A DNA stretch of 5,343 nucleotides from Candidatus Uhrbacteria bacterium (GTDB taxonomy: Bacteria; Patescibacteriota; Patescibacteriia; 2-12-FULL-60-25): the NCBI GenBank assembly GCA_014728435.1, contig WJLP01000012.1, positions 1 through 5,343 of the forward strand, written 5' to 3'. Under the pieces are notes generated by a model. That model was not told the origin of the DNA. It saw nothing but the letters and a program-made list of their open reading frames with translations, and ran no database searches. Every line of letters begins with the position of its first letter. Position 1 is the stretch's first letter. Of the stretch, positions 1 through 5,233 are shown piece by piece. The position numbers and the translations under genes are program-made.

Positions 1-3
1 CAT

Positions 4-35
4 GTACATCGTACAACGTACAACGTACAACGTTC
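4..35. repeat. Tandem heptamer array, unit GTACAAC
   Basis: GTACATC is followed by three exact GTACAAC copies (11-31) and a partial GTTC. The unit length is not a multiple of three and no gene covers it. Read on the minus strand, the direction of all genes here, the unit is GTTGTAC, in register TTGTACG. Each unit contains the self-complementary GTAC. The function is unknown. Confidence 0.9.
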
Positions 36-44
36 TTTGTGGTT

Positions 45-58
45 ATTTTAGCTAAAAT
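45..58. promoter_or_regulatory. 14-bp perfect palindrome, possible operator
   Basis: ATTTTAGCTAAAAT is a perfect inverted repeat with no spacer. Such symmetric AT-rich sites often bind dimeric regulators. The minus-strand half also reads TAAAAT, five of six matches to a -10 box, but no acceptable -35 lies at the right distance. The palindrome is certain; a regulatory role is inference. Confidence 0.3.
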
Positions 59-77
59 TAGACAAAAAATCAGAGAC

Positions 78-91
78 GGTAGATGGCAGAT
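78..91. repeat. Heptamer doublet GGTAGAT / GGCAGAT
   Basis: Two adjacent 7-bp units differ at one base. It is weak alone but matches the 7-bp period seen in the other gaps of this window. Confidence 0.5.
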
Positions 92-162
92 AATCGGCCG
101 CGCCGTACTCTATCGAGCTACGCCGGACAGATGTGAGGCGGCTAACCGCTATTTGCCATCGA

Positions 163-687
163 CTAATAGTTAATAGTACACCCCGCTTCCCAGCCATAAT
201 AATCAGCCAGGCCGGCGTTTACTTCCAAGACCATATTGGCCGGGCTTTGCGATTTGTAGGCCGCAGGCAGATTGTGCGGGCTTGGCGCGGGCATGTTTTG
301 AGCGATGTCCACGATAACACCGTCGCGGATAAAGATCATGTCGATGGCGAATTTCATGTCTTTCATCCAAAAAGTGCGGTAATCCGTATCTTGAAAAATA
401 AAGAGCAGGCCCCGACCGTCTTTCAAGCGCTCGCGTCCGGATAAGCCTTGAGTGATTTCAGAGTGGGAGTCCGCAATGGCAACGGTCAGCGGTGTGCCGG
501 CGACTGCGATTTGTTGCGACGGTTCAAGAAATGTTTGGTCCCAGGTATTGTTTGGACGCTGGAAAGAGACGGTGGCGGCCGGGAGCAAAATAAGTAGAGT
601 GATGATAAGGACGGCTAAAGCAAAAACCCAAAGTATTACACGGCGATTGCAGATAAAACAATGAGGTGTGATTTCAGTATTTTTCAT
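163..687 (-). CDS. Membrane-anchored DUF192 family protein
   Basis: This 174-residue protein belongs to the DUF192 (COG1430) family, whose biochemical function is not established. A short basic cytoplasmic start is followed by one strong hydrophobic helix at about residues 17-40 (signal anchor, or an uncleaved signal peptide), so the domain should face outward. The DUF192 domain fills about residues 58-170. Its hallmarks are visible: TVAIADSHSEITQGLSGR near 67-84, GLLFIF near 93-98, FWMKDM at 106-111, IDMIFI at 115-120, and PANMVLEVNAG near 149-159. The length fits the family plus an anchor. The ATG at 687 is the only Met before the helix; no Shine-Dalgarno sequence precedes it, as for the other genes here. 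It is the last of four co-directional genes, 92 bp after the transferase, and may be co-transcribed with it. Family assignment is firm; the role is unknown. Confidence 0.9.
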   Translation of the reverse strand: MKNTEITPHCFICNRRVILWVFALAVLIITLLILLPAATVSFQRPNNTWDQTFLEPSQQIAVAGTPLTVAIADSHSEITQGLSGRERLKDGRGLLFIFQDTDYRTFWMKDMKFAIDMIFIRDGVIVDIAQNMPAPSPHNLPAAYKSQSPANMVLEVNAGLADYYGWEAGCTINY

Positions 688-779
688 AAAACTGCGGACG
701 TGGGTAGATGCGAGTTACAGGTTGAGGTGACAAGAATTATTTAGAATAACCGGAAATTCCAGTTTGTTCTTGACGCTTG
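688..779. other. Gap between the transferase and DUF192 genes
   Basis: This 92-bp AT-leaning gap contains an inverted repeat CAAGAA/TTCTTG (731-736 with 767-772, 30-nt loop) and a small GGAA-TTCC palindrome near 752-759. A minus-strand TTGTCA (five of six matches to a -35) is present near 728-733, but nothing at the correct distance resembles a -10 box. I see no terminator with a T run, so read-through from the transferase gene into the DUF192 gene is plausible. Confidence 0.4.
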
Positions 780-1880
780 TTACTTGGATTGAGGTTTGGG
801 CAGGCGTTTTTGGATGGTGCGGTCGGCTATCCAGGAGATGAGTAAGGTGAGTATGACGAGCACGAAGACCAGAAACAGTTTGCCTCGCGTTTGCAAAAAC
901 AGAGCCGCGGATCCGGCCGAAGCGGAGATGAGCCAAAACAAGTGTACGGCTCGGCGATGCGGCAGGCCGGCGGCGAGCAAGCGAAAGTGTAAATGTGAGC
1001 TGTCGCCTTTGAACCAGGGGCGGTTATTTAGCATGCGGCGCAGGACTACAAAAGCGATGTCCGCGATGGGAATGGCCAGAACCGCGAGCGCGATCGCGAG
1101 TTTGGCGCTGGAGACTACCGCCAAAAAGCCCAGGCAAAAACCGGCGATGGTACTCCCCGCTTCTCCCAAATATTGTTTGGCCGGATGGCGATTGTGAGGT
1201 AAAAAACCGGCAAAGGAACCGGCCACGATTGCGGACATGACGGTTGTGGAAGGCTGAAAGAAAGCCGGCATAGCGGATAAAAGGCCCACCATGGCGGCTC
1301 CGATAATGCTGATGCCCGAGACCAAGCCGTCCAAGCCGTCCGTGATCTTGGTGGCGTAGATAGCTACAAGCAGCCAAGCGATTGTGAACATGTCGCCGGG
1401 CAGTGATAGTTGAAAAGATCCGGCCGAGAGGTGCCACCAGTTTAAAAACAGCGGACCCGCGTCGGCCGGGTTGGTTATGTGCACGATCGCGGTACCCGTA
1501 AGTACCACGGTAAGCGCGGCTAAAAGCGGAAAGATGAAACTTTGCCAGGCGGGCAGGTCGTATTTATCGTCAATCGCTCCGCCGATAATTAGTATCAAAA
1601 CACCCAATCCAAAACCGATTAATTGCCAATGAGATATTTTTCCAACCCACATCTCGGAAAAGAAACCGAACAGCATCAATCCAAACAAGATGCTTAAGCC
1701 GATTCCCAGGCCTCCCAAGAGCGGAATGGCATCGGTTTGGATTTTGCGTGCCTTTTTGGGAATATCCAATACTTGATATTTGAGAGCGACTTTGATCGAG
1801 TATTTGCTAAATAAAAAAGACAGCACCGCGATGCCGAAAAAAACCAAGACGCTGTAAATTAATAAATCAGACCAACTCAT
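780..1880 (-). CDS. Polyprenyl-phosphate sugar-1-phosphate transferase, WecA/TagO/MraY superfamily (glycosyltransferase 4)
   Basis: This 366-residue multi-pass inner-membrane enzyme belongs to the family that moves a sugar-1-phosphate from a UDP-sugar onto undecaprenyl phosphate, the first membrane step of cell-surface glycan synthesis. Motifs appear in family order: DIPKKARKIQTDAIPLLGG at 39-57 (cytoplasmic loop), DDKYDLPAWQ at 104-113 (paired Asp that bind Mg), TDGLDGL at 180-186, PAKQYLGEAGS at 233-243, and DSSHLHFRLL at 293-302. The HLH motif and the short C-terminal tail favour a WecA/TagO-type enzyme over MraY, but the substrate cannot be fixed. Two departures stand out: the usual GD-GS aspartate is Glu240, and the Asn of the N-x-x-N-x-x-D motif is Lys178. 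About ten hydrophobic segments are visible. The ATG at 1880 has no Shine-Dalgarno sequence and directly follows heptamer repeats. It lies 129 bp downstream of the Clp-like gene on the same strand. Confidence 0.92.
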   Translation of the reverse strand: MSWSDLLIYSVLVFFGIAVLSFLFSKYSIKVALKYQVLDIPKKARKIQTDAIPLLGGLGIGLSILFGLMLFGFFSEMWVGKISHWQLIGFGLGVLILIIGGAIDDKYDLPAWQSFIFPLLAALTVVLTGTAIVHITNPADAGPLFLNWWHLSAGSFQLSLPGDMFTIAWLLVAIYATKITDGLDGLVSGISIIGAAMVGLLSAMPAFFQPSTTVMSAIVAGSFAGFLPHNRHPAKQYLGEAGSTIAGFCLGFLAVVSSAKLAIALAVLAIPIADIAFVVLRRMLNNRPWFKGDSSHLHFRLLAAGLPHRRAVHLFWLISASAGSAALFLQTRGKLFLVFVLVILTLLISWIADRTIQKRLPKPQSK

Positions 1881-1887
1881 AACACAT

Positions 1888-1905
1888 CAATTACCAATTA
1901 CCAAA
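1888..1905. repeat. Heptamer repeat CAATTAC, 2.5 copies
   Basis: There are two exact CAATTAC copies plus a partial CAAA. On the minus strand it reads as GTAATTG twice, and the array ends a few bases before the transferase start codon at 1880. Confidence 0.8.
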
Positions 1906-1923
1906 CTCTCCACGCCATCCGGC

Positions 1924-1937
1924 TTATTGATTATTGG
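1924..1937. repeat. Heptamer doublet TTATTGA / TTATTGG
   Basis: Two adjacent 7-bp units differ only at the last base. TTATTGG recurs at 1994-2000 in the same gap. Confidence 0.6.
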
Positions 1938-1976
1938 CCGCGTTTAACGCAATTGGAACTTTGCGTCATAGGCGCA

Positions 1977-1991
1977 TCCGCCTTTGGCGGA
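1977..1991 (-). terminator. GC-rich hairpin after the Clp-like gene, possible terminator without a T run
   Basis: TCCGCC and GGCGGA form a perfect 6-bp stem around a 3-nt loop, 18 bp past the stop of the Clp-like gene. In the transcript direction it is followed by TGCGCC rather than a T run, so it is not a standard intrinsic terminator. It may instead protect the 3' end or be a copy of a dispersed short palindrome. Confidence 0.4.
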
Positions 1992-2005
1992 GGTTATTGG
2001 TTATT
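1992..2005. repeat. Heptamer doublet GGTTATT, two exact copies
   Basis: Two identical 7-bp units lie between the stop of the Clp-like gene and the hairpin. On the minus strand they read AATAACC twice. Confidence 0.7.
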
Positions 2006-2009
2006 TCGA

Positions 2010-4787
2010 TTAGTAAGGTGAAGGGGCTTTTTCGACCGTTAGTTCACCGTCATCATTCAACACTACCGTATCATGTCTGGCAACTTCGCCTTTGATGAGG
2101 ATATCCGCAAGCGGAGTTTCGACCTTGTCTTGAATGACTCTGCGCATGGGGCGGGCGCCAAAAGCCGGGTCAAAACCCGCGTCCGCCAGATCTTCCACGG
2201 CAGGGTCTTCGGCGCGGAAATTAATACCTTTGGCTTCCAGTTGTTTGGCCACTTTGTTTAGCATGAGCCAGGCGATTTGGACGACTTGATCGCGGGTTAG
2301 CGGTTTATAAACGATTATACCGTCAAAGCGGTTAAGAAATTCGGGACGGAAATGCGTTTTAAGTTCGCGTTCCAGTAAATTGATTTTGATTTTGTCCAAA
2401 GACTCGCCTTCGGCGACAGCGGACTGGATGTAGGATGTGCCCGCATTGGATGTCATGATGACGATGGTGTTGGTAAAATCAATTGTACGGCCAACGCTAT
2501 CTGTGAGCCGGCCATCGTCCATGACTTGGAGGAAGAGGGTGAGGATGTCCGGGTGCGCTTTTTCGATTTCGTCGAGGAGGACGATTGTAAACGGCTTTTT
2601 GCGTACGGCTTCGGTGAGCAGACCTCCGCGCTCATCGCCGGGGATGCCGATCATGCGGCCGATTGAAGACCGGTCTTGATATTCGGACATGTCGAGGCGG
2701 ACCATGGCATCTTGGTCGCCAAAGTATTCTTGCGCCAAGGTTTTCGCGGTTTCGGTTTTGCCCACGCCGGTAGGCCCGAGAAACATGAAGTTGGCAATCG
2801 GCCGCTTGCCCTCACGAAGCTCTGCGCGGGCGCGGCGTATGGCGCGAGCCACAGCGACCACGGCTTCGTCTTGGCCCACAATGCGCCCGTGCATGCGGTC
2901 TTCCAAATTCATGAGCTTGGAAGATTCTTCCTTGGTAACCATTTCCACGGGGATACTGGTTTTATCGTGCACAACTTTGGCCACGTCCTGATCCGTGACA
3001 AAAGTACGTTCTTCGCGAGTTTTGCGCGCGTAAACCGCGGTTTCGCGTAAAAGATTGAGGGCATTTTGCGGGGGCGCGACGTCATGCAAGTAGCGCAATG
3101 CCAAAGTCGCGGCTTTTTCCAAAGCTCCGTAGGAGATGAAAACCTTGTTTTTGTATTCGATGCCACCGGACTTGGCCATCAAAACACGGATTGTTTGCTC
3201 GGCATCCGGGTGCGGTACATCGACTTTGGCCATGATTTTGCCCAAACGGCGACGTTCCAGATATTGCGTCCAAGCCTCGGGTGTTGTGGTGGCGATTACA
3301 GGGAAGCGAGCCTTTTCGATTTCACTGGCAAAAGTTTCCGCCAAATCCATGGGGCCGGACGCGTTGCCGACCAGTGCCTCGATGCCGTAAAGCGCGAGCA
3401 CAATATTGCCGGAAATGGCGACCTCCCGAAGCATGGCGATCAGGCGTTCAGCGGCAAGTCCCGGATCGCCGGCGGCCACAACTTGAGCGAGGTTGACCGA
3501 GACGATGCGCTTGTCGAATAAGATTTCAGGCACGCGCTCTTCCACCATTAAGCGAGCCAATTGTTCTACGACCGCGGCCTTGCCAACACCTTGGTCACCA
3601 ACGAGCACAACCGAGCCTCGGCCGGATTCTAAACCGCGCAATAAGCCGTCCATGACTTGTTCATTGCCAACCATGGGTGGCAAGTAGCCTTGGCGCGCGA
3701 GCAATGTGAGATCTTCGCTGAAGCGATCCAGCAGAGAAGTTTGGATGGCCGTCATGGCGCGGTTCATGGCAGACTTGGGTTTTAAGCGAGCAAGCTCGGC
3801 AAAGCGGCGTTGATCCTCTATTAAACGGTCTTGCAATAAAATCCATTCCGCCACATGAACCACATGGCTTTTGGGATAGCCTTGGCGGTCGATCATGTCT
3901 TGCATTTTTTCGGACTCCAGAAATGACTGCAGGAAGATTTCCATGGGTGTTACGTATTTGCGGTTGGTGCGATTAGCAAAAGCGTATGCCGCGGCCAAAG
4001 TCCTTTTGGCTTCGCGAGAGAAATGGATAGGCGGTTTGCCGGACGTGGCGGACATTAGCAGGCGCACGAGCGGTTGTTTGATGGTATCGAATTTCATACC
4101 CAAACGCGCCATGAACAATCCGCCCGAGCGATGAGTAAGGACTGCCGCGAACAATATTTCGGGGGTAATTTCAACTACGTGCAGATCTTTGGCCAGATGA
4201 TAGGCTGATTCCACAACTTCCCTGGCCTCAGGCGAATAATAATGTACAACCTCAACAGCTTTGGTGACTTTTTCCGCTTCGACGCGGGACCCAACGTCGC
4301 CAGCGCTCTGGCGGGCAGACGTTGTATGAGCGATGTTGGACGATGGAAGATAGCCTGGTAGAGTTTTTGCGGGTGCGGTGAATTCACTTAGACGGAAGAC
4401 AAAGAATGCGCCGATGACGACTGAGAAGTAAAAAAGAGTGACAAACCAATAACCGTTCGTCCAAAATGAAAGCGTTTGCACATCCGCGAAGGTGAAGTCG
4501 CGAATTGTAAAGGTGAAAAACAAGGCCAAGAAAATGATAATCACGGCCAAGATGGCAAGATGAAATACGGCATTGGCTTTAATGCGCAGTTTGCGCAGGG
4601 CAATGGTGAGCTCGTCCACGACCGTATTCCAAACCAAAAAACCCTCGTCTGCCGGGATGCCGATGCCCGCGCCTTTGCATTTGGAGCAATTTGAAGAAGC
4701 GCGCGGGTCGGCACCGCAATTACTGCAGACGATAGCCTCCGGCACATGCGGAAATGCGGTTTCCGGTGATTTAGACGACTCCGGCAT
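2010..4787 (-). CDS. Membrane-anchored ClpC/ClpB-like AAA+ ATPase with zinc ribbon and degenerate first AAA domain
   Basis: This is a 925-residue Hsp100-family protein. Domain order: zinc ribbon (Cys21, Cys24, Cys34, Cys37); two membrane helices at about 74-95 and 112-133 with a loop of about 16 residues, which leaves both ends in the cytoplasm; a linker; a Clp N double repeat at about 185-316; AAA+ domain 1 at about 373-600; and AAA+ domain 2 at about 630-915. Domain 2 has Walker A GPTGVGKTE (671-679), Walker B VLLDE (736-740), sensor-1 TSNAG (779-783), Arg finger Arg820 and sensor-2 GARPMRR (877-883), so ATP hydrolysis is expected there. Domain 1 looks dead: Walker A ends GKA (Ala404), the Walker B Asp-Glu is Tyr467-Gly468, and its KYRG pore loop and paired Arg fingers are absent. 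There is no middle domain and no ClpP-docking tripeptide, and the domain 2 pore loop is shortened. The ATG at 4787 overlaps the upstream gene by 17 bp, suggesting translational coupling. I assign no symbol because neither clpC nor clpB fits. Confidence 0.9.
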   Translation of the reverse strand: MPESSKSPETAFPHVPEAIVCSNCGADPRASSNCSKCKGAGIGIPADEGFLVWNTVVDELTIALRKLRIKANAVFHLAILAVIIIFLALFFTFTIRDFTFADVQTLSFWTNGYWFVTLFYFSVVIGAFFVFRLSEFTAPAKTLPGYLPSSNIAHTTSARQSAGDVGSRVEAEKVTKAVEVVHYYSPEAREVVESAYHLAKDLHVVEITPEILFAAVLTHRSGGLFMARLGMKFDTIKQPLVRLLMSATSGKPPIHFSREAKRTLAAAYAFANRTNRKYVTPMEIFLQSFLESEKMQDMIDRQGYPKSHVVHVAEWILLQDRLIEDQRRFAELARLKPKSAMNRAMTAIQTSLLDRFSEDLTLLARQGYLPPMVGNEQVMDGLLRGLESGRGSVVLVGDQGVGKAAVVEQLARLMVEERVPEILFDKRIVSVNLAQVVAAGDPGLAAERLIAMLREVAISGNIVLALYGIEALVGNASGPMDLAETFASEIEKARFPVIATTTPEAWTQYLERRRLGKIMAKVDVPHPDAEQTIRVLMAKSGGIEYKNKVFISYGALEKAATLALRYLHDVAPPQNALNLLRETAVYARKTREERTFVTDQDVAKVVHDKTSIPVEMVTKEESSKLMNLEDRMHGRIVGQDEAVVAVARAIRRARAELREGKRPIANFMFLGPTGVGKTETAKTLAQEYFGDQDAMVRLDMSEYQDRSSIGRMIGIPGDERGGLLTEAVRKKPFTIVLLDEIEKAHPDILTLFLQVMDDGRLTDSVGRTIDFTNTIVIMTSNAGTSYIQSAVAEGESLDKIKINLLERELKTHFRPEFLNRFDGIIVYKPLTRDQVVQIAWLMLNKVAKQLEAKGINFRAEDPAVEDLADAGFDPAFGARPMRRVIQDKVETPLADILIKGEVARHDTVVLNDDGELTVEKAPSPY

Positions 4788-5145
4788 ACATGTTTTGCAA
4801 AGCCAGCATCAGCGCCAGCGGCGGAATAAGGCACCAGCACAAAACCAAAAAGAGATATGCCAGAGCCTCGACGATAAGTGCAATTCCCCGACCAAGGATT
4901 ACAAAAAAGCGCATACCCACGCTGATAAGACGCCCAACCCAATCATATTGCGAGTACATGGGCACAAAAAAGTTTTTAATCCAGACACTGAATGCGTATT
5001 GTTTATAACGATAAAGAAGCCCCTCGTAGCACCAAGAGATGAACTTCGTGAGGCCTTTCGTGTACCACCAAATTGGAAACCAAATAACACTGCCGATAAG
5101 GTCGACAAATACTAATCGCGCGAGTGCCCCGGAGCGCTGCATCAT
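4771..5145 (-). CDS. Small uncharacterised membrane protein paired with the Clp-like ATPase
   Basis: I chose the 124-residue form starting at the ATG at 5145 (an adjacent second ATG lies at 5142). A 13-residue in-frame extension to 5184 is possible, but it would translate the heptamer repeats and the promoter. The protein is very hydrophobic. One helix lies at about 11-30, rich in Trp and Phe. An amphipathic middle region (about 31-75) contains WIKNFFVPMYSQYDWVGR at 55-72. A long apolar stretch follows at about 78-117 with a Pro-Pro break near 108-109, fitting one or two more helices. There is no enzyme motif. From memory, proteins with a similar FVPMY-QYDW-GR segment accompany membrane-bound Clp-like ATPases in Patescibacteria, but I could not check this. 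Its last 17 bases overlap the ATPase start, so the two are very likely one operon, and it is a candidate membrane partner of the ATPase hairpin. Function unknown. Confidence 0.8.
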   Translation of the reverse strand: MMQRSGALARLVFVDLIGSVIWFPIWWYTKGLTKFISWCYEGLLYRYKQYAFSVWIKNFFVPMYSQYDWVGRLISVGMRFFVILGRGIALIVEALAYLFLVLCWCLIPPLALMLALQNMYAGVV

Positions 5146-5151
5146 AAATGA

Positions 5152-5181
5152 ATTATACCATAACGAACTACGAATTTCGAA
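5152..5181 (-). promoter_or_regulatory. Extended -10 promoter of the membrane protein/Clp-like operon, probably leaderless
   Basis: The minus strand has TGGTATAAT (5160-5152): a perfect TATAAT with the TG of an extended -10. Six bases (TCATTT) separate it from the ATG at 5145, which puts the expected transcript start on the A of that ATG. The -35 is poor (TTCGAA at 5181-5176, 18-bp spacer, three of six matches), as is common when an extended -10 is present. No Shine-Dalgarno sequence exists, in agreement with a leaderless mRNA. The upstream half of the promoter is made of heptamer repeats. Confidence 0.75.
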
Positions 5182-5233
5182 CATCGAACTACGATTTAAG
5201 AATTTGAGAATCTGGAATCTGAGAATCTATGAA
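5164..5233. repeat. Degenerate heptamer array, CGAACTA-like units
   Basis: Five units share the CGA start and 7-bp spacing at 5164-5198 (CGAACTA at 5164 and again at 5185, with variants CGAATTT, CGAACAT and CGATTTA). The GAA core continues at 5200, 5208, 5215, 5223 and 5231, so the spacing drifts to 7-8 bp and the unit changes to AGAATCT. On the minus strand the first units read TTCGNNN and abut the extended -10 box. Confidence 0.8.

Larger units (their letters stand above)
1..162. other. Noncoding region downstream of the DUF192 gene, no gene seen
   Basis: No convincing coding sequence lies here. The stretch holds a heptamer array (4-35), a 14-bp palindrome (45-58), a second heptamer doublet (78-91) and two small GC-rich inverted repeats: CGGC/GCCG at 95-105, and GCGG/CCGC at 138-149 with loop CTAA. 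The second repeat lies 14 bp past the stop of the DUF192 gene and could form a weak hairpin in its transcript, but it has no T run after it, so I do not call it a terminator. On the minus strand an ATG sits exactly at positions 3-1, directly after the heptamers, so a further leftward gene could begin at the edge; this cannot be tested inside the window. Confidence 0.7.
1881..2009. other. Repeat-rich gap between the Clp-like and transferase genes
   Basis: The 129 bp contain three separate 7-bp tandem doublets (1888-1905, 1924-1937, 1992-2005), a hairpin (1977-1991) and an 11-bp palindrome GCGTTTAACGC (1940-1950). No convincing -35/-10 pair for the transferase gene is visible, so it may depend on read-through or on a non-canonical promoter. 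Confidence 0.6.

Noticed and set aside
1..35. CRISPR array
   Set aside because: Units of 7 bp with no spacers and no cas genes do not fit a CRISPR array.
715..936. 73-codon minus-strand frame overlapping the transferase 3' end
   Set aside because: It is out of frame with the transferase over most of its length and shows no features of a real protein.
796..1197. 133-codon open frame on the plus strand
   Set aside because: It is antisense to the well-supported transferase gene and gives an Arg/Lys/Ala-rich product without motifs.
3066..3521. 151-codon open frame on the plus strand
   Set aside because: It is antisense to AAA domain 1, whose own frame is continuous and recognisable; no domain is seen in the plus-strand product.
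2010..4787. Label as ATP-dependent Clp protease subunit ClpC, or as disaggregase ClpB
   Set aside because: The ClpP-docking tripeptide and the middle domain are both absent and domain 1 is degenerate, so neither functional name is supported.
4573..5115. 180-codon open frame on the plus strand
   Set aside because: It lies antisense across the start of the Clp-like gene and most of the membrane protein gene, has no family motifs, and its low-complexity composition is typical of an antisense shadow.
163..5145. Alternative genetic code with UGA as glycine
   Set aside because: The four genes have continuous standard frames without in-frame TGA. Stops TAA and TAG neither prove nor require recoding.
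5146..5184. N-terminal extension of the small membrane protein (13 residues)
   Set aside because: These codons are made of heptamer repeat and promoter, and the extended -10 places the transcript start at the ATG at 5145.
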